A stretch of DNA of 64,000 nt from Shewanella aestuarii (lineage in GTDB: Bacteria > Pseudomonadota > Gammaproteobacteria > Enterobacterales > Shewanellaceae), in the NCBI RefSeq assembly GCF_011765625.1, contig NZ_CP050313.1:2538501-2602500 (forward strand), written 5' to 3'. Below are positions 35,540 through 44,884 of the stretch, piece by piece (position 1 is the first letter of the stretch; each line of letters opens with the position of its first letter). Below the pieces are notes generated by a model. That model was given only the letters and a program-made list of their open reading frames with translations. It was not told where the DNA came from and ran no database searches. The position numbers and the translations under genes are program-made.

Positions 35540-37666
35540 TTATTTAGCGTGAAAACTTGAACCGTCTGCTGCCATAGTTTTTAACATCTCACAGGGCGTA
35601 AAACGATCGCCATACAGCTTTTGATAACGTGTTAATGTATCCACTAAGTTTTTCGCGCCCAATGAATCAATGTAACGGAATGGGCCACCCAAGAATGGAG
35701 GGAAGCCAATGCCAAATATGGCACCGATATCACCATCACGAGCAGAAGCAATAATGCCTTCTTCTAAACAACGTACCGCCTCATTAAGCATTTGAATTGT
35801 ACAGCGTTCAGCGACCTCTTTAGCTTCTTTATCTGATGAAGCCGCAATGCCTAACACACCATAAACAGATTCATCAACTAACTTAGCTTTCTTAGCCTTT
35901 GGTCCATATTGGTAGAAACCTTTGCCATTCTTACGGCCTTTGCGGTCATCGGCTAATAATTTGTCAAATGCTGCAGGAGCCGAAAACCGTGCACCTAATT
36001 CTTTTTCCAGGATCGGTGAAATCTTTGCGCCGACATCAATCCCCACTTCATCGAGTAACGTCATCGGGCCAACAGGAAAACCAAATTTAACTAATGAACG
36101 ATCAAGGTGCTCAATACGCTGACCTTCAAGTAGCAATTGCGCCGCCTCATTCATGTAAAGCGCTAAAATACGATTCACATAAAATCCGGCGCCGTCTTGT
36201 ACAACAATTGGCGTTTTACCTTGTTTACGTGCAAAAGCAACCGTAGTGGCAATCGTTTCAGGAGACGTGGTTTTATGCGCTATCACTTCAACTAACGGCA
36301 TTTTCTCGACAGGAGAAAAATAGTGCAATCCAATAACATTTTCTGGGCGTGTTGCAGCTTGGGCAATTTGGCCAATCGGTAACGATGAAGTGTTTGAGGC
36401 AAAGATAGTATTTTCACCGCATTCACGTTCAACATCTTTTACCATTTGATGCTTAAGGGCCAAATCTTCAAATACCGCTTCAACCACGATATCGGCATCT
36501 TTTACGCCTTTATATTCAGTCGTGGTGGTCATTAATGACATGATATTGTCACGTACAGCCGGTGTCATATGACGACGTTTAACGCCTTTATCTAATAACT
36601 TATAAGCGTAAGCTAGTGCATTACTTAACCCTTGTTCTGAAATGTCTTTTACTCGCACAGGCACTTTGGCTTTGGTGGTAGTAACAGACGCAATACCGCC
36701 GCCCATTAATCCGCCACCTAATACCATGGCTTTGTTAATCTTGCGAGGCTCTGCACCTGCTGCGCCAGTTTCTTTTTTCATCTCAGTCGTGGCAAAAAAT
36801 ATACTGCGAAGCGCGGCTGATTCTTTCGACATCACCAAATTAGCAAAATGAGTGGCTTCGACTTCTAAGCCTTTGGTCATGCCCTTATTTAAACCTTGGC
36901 GAACACAATCGATAATTTTTGCTGGTGCTGGATAATTACCGGCGGTTTTCTTTGCAACTTGCTTACTCGCTTGATCGAATACGATATCACGGGTAAATGA
37001 AGTCGATTCTAACAGTTTATTTAAGGCCGACTTTTTAACTGGTTTTGCGGCACTTTTACCTTTTTTAGCAAGTTCGATCGCGGTTTCAAGTAAAATTGTA
37101 TTTGGCACAACATCGTTCACTAAGCCCATTTTTAATGCTTGCTTAGGACGAATTTGCTTACCCGTTAGCATCATATCCAATGCTGTCGTTACACCAACTA
37201 AACGTGGCAAACGCTGAGTGCCGCCACCACCGGGTAATAAACCCAGTTGTACTTCAGGAACACCTAACACGGTTTTCTTGTCATCGCTACATACACGTAA
37301 GTGACAAGCCAGCGCTAACTCTAATCCACCACCTAAACACGCACCATTAATAGCCGCAACCACAGGAATGGTTAACCCTTCAAGATCATTAAATACCACA
37401 TGGCCTTGTTGCGATAAATCTTTAGCATCTTGTTCCGTTTTACAGGCAGCTAACATGCTGATGTCAGCACCAGCCACAAAAGAATCTGCCTTGCCTGAAA
37501 CAACCACTAAGCCTTTTATGCTTGAGTCAGCTTTGATTTCAGTTAAAATTTCAGTTATTTCAGGCCCAAATTCAGCTTTCAAGGTGTTCATGGTTTCACC
37601 AGGAACATCCATAGTTAATACTGCAATGCCGTCTTCGCGACGCGCTAAATTAAATGTCTTTTCCAT
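35540..37666 (-). CDS. fadJ: Fatty-acid oxidation complex alpha subunit FadJ
   Basis: The 708-residue multifunctional enzyme joins an N-terminal crotonase domain (oxyanion segment [30 protein letters not shown]) with a C-terminal 3-hydroxyacyl-CoA dehydrogenase domain (NAD motif [33 protein letters not shown]). It performs hydration, NAD-linked oxidation and 3-hydroxyacyl-CoA epimerisation in beta-oxidation and forms a complex with FadI. The ATG at 37666 (MEKTFNLAR) is chosen: it is five bases after the fadI stop and matches the family N-terminus. A longer frame reaching into fadI has no homology. Confidence 0.96.
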   Translation of the reverse strand: MEKTFNLARREDGIAVLTMDVPGETMNTLKAEFGPEITEILTEIKADSSIKGLVVVSGKADSFVAGADISMLAACKTEQDAKDLSQQGHVVFNDLEGLTIPVVAAINGACLGGGLELALACHLRVCSDDKKTVLGVPEVQLGLLPGGGGTQRLPRLVGVTTALDMMLTGKQIRPKQALKMGLVNDVVPNTILLETAIELAKKGKSAAKPVKKSALNKLLESTSFTRDIVFDQASKQVAKKTAGNYPAPAKIIDCVRQGLNKGMTKGLEVEATHFANLVMSKESAALRSIFFATTEMKKETGAAGAEPRKINKAMVLGGGLMGGGIASVTTTKAKVPVRVKDISEQGLSNALAYAYKLLDKGVKRRHMTPAVRDNIMSLMTTTTEYKGVKDADIVVEAVFEDLALKHQMVKDVERECGENTIFASNTSSLPIGQIAQAATRPENVIGLHYFSPVEKMPLVEVIAHKTTSPETIATTVAFARKQGKTPIVVQDGAGFYVNRILALYMNEAAQLLLEGQRIEHLDRSLVKFGFPVGPMTLLDEVGIDVGAKISPILEKELGARFSAPAAFDKLLADDRKGRKNGKGFYQYGPKAKKAKLVDESVYGVLGIAASSDKEAKEVAERCTIQMLNEAVRCLEEGIIASARDGDIGAIFGIGFPPFLGGPFRYIDSLGAKNLVDTLTRYQKLYGDRFTPCEMLKTMAADGSSFHAK

Positions 37667-37671
37667 TATTC

Positions 37672-38982
37672 TTACTCCACTTCCACAATCATTGCAGCGC
37701 CTAAACCACCAGCCGCACAAGCCGTTGCCAAACCAGTTCCACCACCACGACGTTTAAGTTCATGACATACTTGGGTGATTAAACGAGTCCCTGTGGCCGC
37801 AAACGGATGACCGTAAGCTAATGAGCCACCCAGCACGTTAAATTTACTCATGTCGATATCACCAATAGCGCGGCTTCGACCTAGTTTTTCTTCAGCAAAC
37901 TTTTTAGAGCCAAACATTTGCATGTTCGCTAGGGTTTGTGCAGCAAATGCTTCATGCATTTCAATCAAGGTTAAATCTTCTAATTCCATACCTGCACGTT
38001 TTAATGCTAATGGTGTGGCATAAGATGGTCCCATCAACATATCTTGCCATACGTCAATGGCAGTAAAAGCGTAACTCTTAATGTAGCCAATAGGTTGATA
38101 GCCAAGTGCCTTAGCACGGCCTTCGCTCATTAAAATAATTGCTGATGCACCATCAGTTAAAGGGGTGCTATTTGCAGCAGTGACACTGCCGTGTTTACGG
38201 TCAAAGGCTGGGCGTAATTTAGCATATGACTCTAGCACTGAGTTTTCGCGGATATTATTATCACGATCAATGAATTGCTTGTAAGGCGGAACATGGGCTG
38301 TCATCACTTCTTGCTGCAATACACCTGAGTTCCAAGTTTCTGTCGCAAGCGTGTGTGAGCGATGGGCTAAGGCATCTTGATCGGCGCGGCTAATACCGTA
38401 TGTTTTCGCCATCTGCTCAGCAGTTTGACCCATTGATAAACCGGTTGAATACTCAGCCACCGCAGGTGGTACTGGCATTAAATCTTTCAAGCCTAAGCGG
38501 CGAATGATGGCAAACTTTTGTTGAAAAGTGCGTGCCTTATTTAAATCTACTAATGCATGGGCTAATTTTTTAGATACCCCAATTGGTAATACTGATGACG
38601 AATCCGCCCCGCCCGCAATACCAATTTCAACATTGCCCGTCATGATAGACTCGGCCACATTTACCGCAGACTGAAAAGAGGTCGCACAGGCACGAGTCAC
38701 GCTATAAGCATCCGTAGACACATCCATTCCGGTGCCAAGAACAATTTCACGAGCAATATTAGGTGCGGCAGGCATTTGCACCACCTGACCATACACTAAT
38801 TGCTCAATTAGTTTTGGTTCCAATTCTGAGCGAGACAACAACTCATTAACTACCATTTTGCCCATATCCAATGCCGAAACACCGTGAAAAGCTGTCGCTT
38901 GTTTAGCAAAAGGTGTTCTTAAACCCGCTACGATGGCAATACGCTCACCGCGGGCATTGGTAACTTGTTGTCTATCACTCAT
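37672..38982 (-). CDS. fadI: 3-ketoacyl-CoA thiolase FadI
   Basis: The 436-residue thiolase has the nucleophile Cys99 in [12 protein letters not shown], the [10 protein letters not shown] histidine motif and the C-terminal [10 protein letters not shown] cysteine motif. It cleaves 3-ketoacyl-CoA to acetyl-CoA and a shortened acyl-CoA and partners FadJ. It is the first gene of the fadIJ operon. Upstream are a FadR-like and a PsrA-like operator, consistent with induction by fatty acids. Confidence 0.96.
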   Translation of the reverse strand: MSDRQQVTNARGERIAIVAGLRTPFAKQATAFHGVSALDMGKMVVNELLSRSELEPKLIEQLVYGQVVQMPAAPNIAREIVLGTGMDVSTDAYSVTRACATSFQSAVNVAESIMTGNVEIGIAGGADSSSVLPIGVSKKLAHALVDLNKARTFQQKFAIIRRLGLKDLMPVPPAVAEYSTGLSMGQTAEQMAKTYGISRADQDALAHRSHTLATETWNSGVLQQEVMTAHVPPYKQFIDRDNNIRENSVLESYAKLRPAFDRKHGSVTAANSTPLTDGASAIILMSEGRAKALGYQPIGYIKSYAFTAIDVWQDMLMGPSYATPLALKRAGMELEDLTLIEMHEAFAAQTLANMQMFGSKKFAEEKLGRSRAIGDIDMSKFNVLGGSLAYGHPFAATGTRLITQVCHELKRRGGGTGLATACAAGGLGAAMIVEVE

Positions 38983-39048
38983 ATTCGACCCTCTTTTAAT
39001 TAACCTAACGATGCAAGCGTTAGTTGTTAAATATCCATTTCACCCAAC

Positions 39049-39065
39049 CATCTGGTCAGACCATC
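39049..39065. promoter_or_regulatory. FadR-like operator upstream of fadI
   Basis: CATCTGGTCAGACCATC contains the CTGGTC-N-GACC-type core of FadR sites and is nearly palindromic. It lies 67 bases upstream of the fadI start. FadR leaves such sites when it binds long-chain acyl-CoA, so fatty acids would induce fadIJ. Confidence 0.6.
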
Positions 39066-39104
39066 AAAGTGTGACCTGATTCTAACTTTTTATGAGTGAG
39101 TTTA

Positions 39105-39116
39105 AAACACCCGTTT
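39105..39116. promoter_or_regulatory. PsrA-like operator upstream of fadI
   Basis: AAACACCCGTTT fits the AAAC-N4-GTTT half-site pair bound by PsrA, a TetR-type repressor of beta-oxidation genes in Pseudomonas and, reportedly, Shewanella. It lies 40 bases upstream of the FadR-like site. It could also affect the divergent moxR promoter. Confidence 0.5.
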
Positions 39117-39231
39117 ACAACTATCTCAATGCATTTAGTTAAAATCTGTTAATCCTACTAGCCAAAACCCAATAGAATTCATAACATAGGCCTCATTGTG
39201 TAATTCAAAATAACGATATTGAGTGCTAACC

Positions 39232-40188
39232 ATGCCTTTGAGCCGATTCCATTCATTAAGAACCTATTTAGATAACGTAGTCTTAGGCCAACCGTCTTTA
39301 ACTGAAAATTTATTGATTGCTTTGGTCGCCAATGGTCACTTATTAGTAGAAGGCCCACCAGGCTTAGCAAAAACCCGCGCGGTCAAAGCGTTATGTGATG
39401 GCGTAGAGGGTGATTTTCACCGTATTCAGTTCACTCCTGATTTACTGCCAGCCGATTTAACTGGTACTGATATTTACCGCCAGCAAACAGGCAACTTTGA
39501 ATTTGAAGCCGGCCCTATCTTCCATAATCTGATTTTGGCTGACGAAATTAACCGAGCGCCAGCAAAAGTGCAGTCTGCTTTATTAGAGGCAATGGCGGAA
39601 GGTCAAGTCACTGTAGGCAAAACCAGTTATGCGTTACCTGAGTTATTTTTAGTCATGGCGACTCAAAATCCATTAGAAAACGAAGGAACTTACCCGCTAC
39701 CAGAAGCGCAGTTAGACCGTTTTTTAATGCACTTAAATTTGGACTACCCAAGCGCGAAAACCGAGTTTGAAATTTTACGTCAATCCCGAAATGAAGCCAT
39801 TAGCCACAAGTTGCCAAGTATTGAGCCAGTGGCACAAGCCGATGTATTCGCCGCTCGTGAGCAGGCATTAAAGATTTATCTTGCAGAGCCACTTGAACAA
39901 TACATAGTGGAAATCATTATGGCCACCCGCCAACCAGAGCGATACAGCCCTGAATTAGCCAAATGGTTAGAATATGGTGTGAGTCCACGAGCGACAATTT
40001 CACTTGAGCGCTGTGCCCGAGCACGCGCTTGGTTGCATGACCGTGATTTTGTCTCTCCAGAAGATATTCAAGCAGTCGCGCCTAATGTATTACGTCATCG
40101 CTTATTATTAAGCTATCAAGCACAAGCAGAAGGCATCAGTGCTGAGCATGTTATTAACCATATTTTATCGCAAGTTGCAGTGCCTTAA
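39232..40188 (+). CDS. MoxR-family AAA+ ATPase
   Basis: The 318-residue AAA+ protein has Walker A (GPPGLAKTRA), Walker B (ILADEINRAP), sensor motifs (ATQNPLENEG) and the C-terminal lid, all typical of MoxR. MoxR ATPases act as chaperones, often to load metal or remodel complexes with von Willebrand A partners, as the following genes encode. The ATG at 39232 is preferred over the GTG at 39223 because it leaves a GAGTG sequence at suitable distance. It leads a six-gene operon with gaps or overlaps of a few bases. Confidence 0.92.
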   Translation: MPLSRFHSLRTYLDNVVLGQPSLTENLLIALVANGHLLVEGPPGLAKTRAVKALCDGVEGDFHRIQFTPDLLPADLTGTDIYRQQTGNFEFEAGPIFHNLILADEINRAPAKVQSALLEAMAEGQVTVGKTSYALPELFLVMATQNPLENEGTYPLPEAQLDRFLMHLNLDYPSAKTEFEILRQSRNEAISHKLPSIEPVAQADVFAAREQALKIYLAEPLEQYIVEIIMATRQPERYSPELAKWLEYGVSPRATISLERCARARAWLHDRDFVSPEDIQAVAPNVLRHRLLLSYQAQAEGISAEHVINHILSQVAVP

Positions 40189-40191
40189 TTT

Positions 40192-41130
40192 ATGACTCAA
40201 GAATTGCTGTCTCAATTGCCGTTATTTAGCGATGGAGTGAACTTAACTGAACAGGAATTAATTGCCTGCCAAACCCATTCTCATGTCATTGTTGATCGCA
40301 AAACCCGTAGCAAAGCCGCCCTATCTGGTCATCGTGCCAGCTTAATTAAAGGTCGCGGCATGGAGTTTGCCGAAGTACGCCATTATCAAAATGGTGATGA
40401 CGTCCGTTCGATTGATTGGCGAGTCACCGCCCGTACAGGGGTGGCACATACTAAATTGTTTGTCGAAGAGCGTGAAAGGCCGATCATCTTACTCGTTGAT
40501 TTAAGCCACAGCTTATACTTTGGCTCGACCTTATTATTACAGGCGGTCCAAGCAGCGCATTTAGCCTCAACTCTTGCATGGAGTGCAGTAAAACATGGCG
40601 ACAAACTGGGGGCACTCATTGCCAGCGAAACCACTCATCTTGAGTTAAAACCGCGTAGTCGTCGCCAAGGCATGCTGCAGTTGTGTTCCGGCTTAATTGA
40701 TGTGCATCAAAAACAGCTCAATCAATTTGATAACTTGCCCCAAGACCCTGACCACATTTACAAAGCTTGCCAACGCTTGCAGCGTATTGCTAAACCCGGC
40801 TCGCTGGTGTGGATCATCACAGATGGGCAGCATTTTAATCAACAATGCCTAGCTCCACTTACCGAGCTTAAACGCCACTGTGATATTGGCGCATTTGTTA
40901 TTACTGATCCACTGCGCCAAGGCACCTTAGCATTACCGAAACAATTTGCCTTTCCAGTTCGCGATGGTAAGCAACAACTCACCCTTACCCGTGAAAGTTA
41001 TCAAGCTTGGCTTACTGGGCAGCAAGCTACGCAGCAGCAATTCATTGACTTAATGAAGCAACTCAAAGTACAACCCAAATTTATTGATGCAGCCAATCCC
41101 TTAAGTGCACAATTGGAAATAATACGCTAA
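40192..41130 (+). CDS. DUF58 domain protein
   Basis: The 312-residue protein has the DUF58 signature RGMEFAEVRHYQNGDDVRSIDWRV and a following degenerate von Willebrand A fold (ILLVDLSHSLYFG with DxSxS-like residues). DUF58 proteins accompany MoxR ATPases and probably bridge them to VWA partners. It starts three bases after moxR and its stop directly precedes the next ATG. No membrane segment is present, so it is cytoplasmic. Confidence 0.9.
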   Translation: MTQELLSQLPLFSDGVNLTEQELIACQTHSHVIVDRKTRSKAALSGHRASLIKGRGMEFAEVRHYQNGDDVRSIDWRVTARTGVAHTKLFVEERERPIILLVDLSHSLYFGSTLLLQAVQAAHLASTLAWSAVKHGDKLGALIASETTHLELKPRSRRQGMLQLCSGLIDVHQKQLNQFDNLPQDPDHIYKACQRLQRIAKPGSLVWIITDGQHFNQQCLAPLTELKRHCDIGAFVITDPLRQGTLALPKQFAFPVRDGKQQLTLTRESYQAWLTGQQATQQQFIDLMKQLKVQPKFIDAANPLSAQLEIIR

Positions 41131-41793
41131 ATGTTACCCGTATTCTCAGCCTCTTTATTAAACCGCGCAGTATTCGCTTCGGTAATGAGCGTCCTAACTC
41201 CGATAGCTCATGCCAGTGGAAATACACCGATAGCAAGTGCTAACACGCCAATGGCAGATGCTACCAACCAAGCGATGGCGAATCCTGCTAATAGCCAAGC
41301 AATGTCACCATTAGCACAATTACACGATATAGTTTTGCCCGAGCCAGTATCATCGCTGCCTATTGCACCAGGATATTGGTTAATGCTGGCGTTAGTGATA
41401 TTTAGCCTTCTTTGGCTAATTAACGTTTTTGTGAAACAGACAAAGTATCACGCACCCAGAAAATCAGCCCTTGCGATGCTTAATGCGTTAGACAGAAATG
41501 CTGATGACTTTGCCTCACAAGTAAATAGCTTGCTCAAACGAACCGCAATGACATACCTGCCCCGTTTTGAACTGGCAAAACTCAACGGCCAGCAATGGTT
41601 TGCTTGGTTAGAGCTACGTTTACCCGCCAATGAGCATGGTAAAATTGGGCCAATATTAATTAAGCGCCACCAAGCGGCGGGCCTTACAGCAGAAGACAAA
41701 CACAAGTTATTTGCCTTAGCAACCTTATGGCTGCAAAACAAAACCCCTTTTGAGCAAGCACGCATTCAAAGTCAAACGGAGGCATCATGCTAA
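41131..41793 (+). CDS. DUF4381 domain protein
   Basis: The 220-residue protein has an N-terminal signal or anchor segment (about 1-28), an Ala/Asn/Met-rich linker, the conserved PIAPGYWLMLALVIF membrane segment and a basic cytoplasmic domain with FELAKLNGQQWFAWL, as in DUF4381 members of Bat operons. Function is unknown, but it is probably a membrane partner of the VWA proteins. The ATG abuts the preceding stop and the end overlaps the next gene by seven bases. Confidence 0.87.
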   Translation: MLPVFSASLLNRAVFASVMSVLTPIAHASGNTPIASANTPMADATNQAMANPANSQAMSPLAQLHDIVLPEPVSSLPIAPGYWLMLALVIFSLLWLINVFVKQTKYHAPRKSALAMLNALDRNADDFASQVNSLLKRTAMTYLPRFELAKLNGQQWFAWLELRLPANEHGKIGPILIKRHQAAGLTAEDKHKLFALATLWLQNKTPFEQARIQSQTEASC

Positions 41794-42791
41794 GTTTTAG
41801 TTGGCCACTCGTTTTACTGTTATTGCCCTTACCGCTGTTTTTTCGTCAAACAAAAGTGGTAAACCAAGGTGGTCATTTACAACTGCCTGGTGTTAGCAGC
41901 AACATCAATGCAAAAAGTCAGCAAGGGATCAAACGATCACGAAAATTATATTGGTTAATGTGGCTAGTATTTTTATGCGCGATTGCCAGACCACAATGGT
42001 TAGGCGAGCCCATCGAGCTACCTTCAAAAGGCCGCGACTTAATGGTAGCGGTTGATTTATCCGGCAGTATGCAAATTGAAGATATGGTAGTGAATAATCG
42101 AACGGTTGATCGTTTTACCTTAATCCAACATGTCCTGTCTGACTTTATTGAACGCCGTAACGGCGATCGCTTAGGGCTGATTTTATTTGCTGACCATGCT
42201 TACCTCCAAGCCCCTTTAACTCAAGACAGACGTTCTGTTGCCCAATTTTTACAAGAAGCACAAATTGGCTTAGTGGGAAAACAAACCGCCATTGGCGAAG
42301 CCATTGCCCTTGCGGTAAAACGCTTTGAGTTAGTCGATGAAAGTAATCGAGTCTTGATTTTACTTACCGATGGTTCAAATAATGCGGGTAATATCGAGCC
42401 AGAAGTGGCCGCTGAAATTGCCGCTAAACGTAATATTACCATTTACACCATAGGCGTTGGTGCAGAGGTACTTGAAAGACGCACAATATTTGGAAAAGAA
42501 CGGGTTAATCCTTCAATGGATCTTGACGAAACCCAATTACAAAAGCTAGCAGATATGACTAATGGCAAATACTTTAGAGCCAGAAACACTGAAGAATTAG
42601 AACAAATTTATCAAACCATTGACCAGCTTGAGCCCGTTGCACGTGATCAATTAAGCTATCGTCCGAAAAAAGAACTCTTTTATTGGCCCTTACTTTTATC
42701 ATTACTTATCAGTGTATTAATTAGTTGCAGACAACATTTTCAAGCAGGCGTTAGCTTGGCTTCGTTTTCACGTGGAGATCAGGCCAAATGA
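41787..42791 (+). CDS. VWA domain membrane protein, BatA-like
   Basis: The 334-residue protein has two N-terminal hydrophobic segments (about 3-18 and 54-67), a periplasmic von Willebrand A domain with intact MIDAS motif DLSGS (90-94) and LLTDGSN, and a C-terminal membrane helix (about 300-315). This is the BatA layout from the Bacteroides aerotolerance operon. VWA domains bind a divalent metal and protein partners. It overlaps the next gene by four bases (ATGA). Confidence 0.9.
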   Translation: MLSFSWPLVLLLLPLPLFFRQTKVVNQGGHLQLPGVSSNINAKSQQGIKRSRKLYWLMWLVFLCAIARPQWLGEPIELPSKGRDLMVAVDLSGSMQIEDMVVNNRTVDRFTLIQHVLSDFIERRNGDRLGLILFADHAYLQAPLTQDRRSVAQFLQEAQIGLVGKQTAIGEAIALAVKRFELVDESNRVLILLTDGSNNAGNIEPEVAAEIAAKRNITIYTIGVGAEVLERRTIFGKERVNPSMDLDETQLQKLADMTNGKYFRARNTEELEQIYQTIDQLEPVARDQLSYRPKKELFYWPLLLSLLISVLISCRQHFQAGVSLASFSRGDQAK

Positions 42792-44884
42792 TCCATTTTA
42801 TCCGACCTGAATGGTTATTCGGTATAGTGCCTTTACTCATTTTAAGCTTATTATTTTGGCGACGTCATTCACAGCAATCCGCTTGGAAGCAATATATTGC
42901 TCCGCACTTGAGCAAAATGCTAATAAGTGATTCAGCAGAGCAAAGTCACCGACCACAATGGCTGTTGGCACTATGTTGGTTGATAACCGTCATAGCTCTA
43001 GCAGGACCGGCTATCACCAAACAAGCATTACCCGTTTTTGCTACCGAACAAGGACGCGTGTTAGTCATGGATATGTCATTATCCATGTACGCCACCGACC
43101 TAAGCCCCAACCGCTTGTCTCATGCACGGTTTCGGGCAACAGATTTTCTAAAAGAACTTAAAGAAGGTGAAACCGGCTTAATTGCTTACGCAGGTGATGC
43201 CTTTACCATTAGCCCGTTAACCCGTGATACAGGCACTTTACTTAATTTATTGCCTACATTGTCACCGGATATTATGCCGGTACGCGGTTCTAACCTCAGT
43301 GCGGCTATCACCTTGGCCCAAGAGCTATTAGCTCAAGGCGGCCATGTTACAGGCGATATTATTTTAATGACAGATGGCGTATCTGATCAGCAGTTTAATC
43401 AGGTATATAAAGCCTTAGATAACAGCCGTTATCGCTTGTCTATTTTAGCCATTGGGAGTCAAACAGGTGCGCCAATTCAATTAGCCGATGGCCAACTATT
43501 ACGTGATAGTGGTAATGAAGTCATAGTTGCACAAACCGATATCGCTTTACTGCAAAAATTAGCTAAAAAAGGTTCAGGGATCCTGATTGGCGCGCAAGCA
43601 GATGGTAGCGATATTACTCAGCTGCAACAGTGGTTAGAAGCCGATGGGAAAGCCAAAGCCACCGAGTTAGAAGGTGAAGCATGGAAAGATCTCGGCCCTT
43701 ATATCGCCCTATTATTGATATTGCCTATATTATTCAGTTTTAAGCATGGCATGTTACCCAACATCCTTATTCCCACCAGCTTAGCCCCCGTGCTACTAGC
43801 ATCCGTATTGACCATCACGTCACTTTATAGTCAACCTGCATCAGCCAATGTGTGGGATGATTTATGGCAAACTAAAGCCCAACAAGCTCAAGCTGCATTT
43901 GATCAAGGTGATTATGAACAAGCTGCTGAAAAATTTGACGACACAAACTGGCAGGCAGCAGCGCATTTTAAAGCAGGCAATTATCAACAAGCATTAGAAG
44001 GTTTTGAACTAGATACCAGCGCTGAAGGATTATATAACCAAGGCAACAGTTTGATGCACTTAACTGATTTACCGCAAGCGATTGAACGTTATAAAAAAGC
44101 CCTTTCACTTCGAGAAGACTTTCCTGAGGCCAAGGCTAATTTAGCCTTAGCTGAGTCATTGCTTGAACAACAAAATCAACAGCAAGATCAGAACAATCAA
44201 CAAAACGACAATCAGAATGGTGATCAGCAAGATCAATCACAAAATAGTCAAAATCAAGATAAACAACAGCAAGGGTCTAACGCAAACCAAGACGGTCAAC
44301 AAAGCGAACAGCAGCAAAATGATGACCAGTCACAGCAAGACCAAGCTGATCCACAGCAATCACAGCAACAATCAGCAGATAACGCCAATTCTGAACAATC
44401 TGACTCATCGCAATCACAGCCTGAGCAAACAGAACAAGATAAACAATCAGAATCCAACCAAGACGAAGCTGATGCAAACAACGCGGATAATAGTCAACCA
44501 AGTGAAACTCAGCAAGATGCTCAACAATCTTCAAGATCAGCACAATCAGGCGCGGATGAGCAACAAGAACCGCAAAATGAAGCCAGCATGCAAGCCAATA
44601 CTGCGCCGAATGAGCCAACAGAACAAGACGCCGAGCAACAACAGCAGGCTGCTTCAGCCAAAGCAACGGATGCAACAGATAAAGAGCCTAATGCAGAAAC
44701 ACAAACTTCTGGGCAAACGATTAGCCCTACAGATATGCAGCCGCAACCCCTTCCCGATGATATGGAGCGTGCTTTACGCGCCATTAGCGAAGATCCACAA
44801 GTGTTAATTCGCAATAAAATGCAGTTGGAATATCAAAAACGACGTCAAAGTGGTCAACAGATCAAGGAAACAGAACAGTGGTAA
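42788..44884 (+). CDS. VWA-TPR fusion protein, BatB/BatC-like
   Basis: The 698-residue protein joins BatB and BatC. It has two membrane segments near the N-terminus, a von Willebrand A domain with MIDAS-like DMSLS (95-99) and TDGVSD, two more membrane segments (about 303-316 and 325-350), TPR repeats (about 358-455, for example ALEGFELDTSAEGLYNQGNS), and a roughly 190-residue tail of Gln, Asn, Asp and Ser, almost devoid of hydrophobic residues. The tail ends in a conserved acidic-basic motif near the C-terminus. The low-complexity part is probably a flexible periplasmic spacer. Large minus-strand frames over it are artefacts of its codon bias. Confidence 0.9.
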   Translation: MIHFIRPEWLFGIVPLLILSLLFWRRHSQQSAWKQYIAPHLSKMLISDSAEQSHRPQWLLALCWLITVIALAGPAITKQALPVFATEQGRVLVMDMSLSMYATDLSPNRLSHARFRATDFLKELKEGETGLIAYAGDAFTISPLTRDTGTLLNLLPTLSPDIMPVRGSNLSAAITLAQELLAQGGHVTGDIILMTDGVSDQQFNQVYKALDNSRYRLSILAIGSQTGAPIQLADGQLLRDSGNEVIVAQTDIALLQKLAKKGSGILIGAQADGSDITQLQQWLEADGKAKATELEGEAWKDLGPYIALLLILPILFSFKHGMLPNILIPTSLAPVLLASVLTITSLYSQPASANVWDDLWQTKAQQAQAAFDQGDYEQAAEKFDDTNWQAAAHFKAGNYQQALEGFELDTSAEGLYNQGNSLMHLTDLPQAIERYKKALSLREDFPEAKANLALAESLLEQQNQQQDQNNQQNDNQNGDQQDQSQNSQNQDKQQQGSNANQDGQQSEQQQNDDQSQQDQADPQQSQQQSADNANSEQSDSSQSQPEQTEQDKQSESNQDEADANNADNSQPSETQQDAQQSSRSAQSGADEQQEPQNEASMQANTAPNEPTEQDAEQQQQAASAKATDATDKEPNAETQTSGQTISPTDMQPQPLPDDMERALRAISEDPQVLIRNKMQLEYQKRRQSGQQIKETEQW

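Noticed and set aside
37667..37720. Longer N-terminus of fadJ reaching into fadI
   Set aside because: The extra residues are only the fadI 3' end read in another frame; the ATG at 37666 matches the family start.
44277..44814. Long minus-strand and third-frame open frames over the batB/C gene
   Set aside because: They mirror the Gln/Asn/Ser-rich low-complexity code (CAA, CAG, AAT triplets) and have no ribosome sites or domain signatures.
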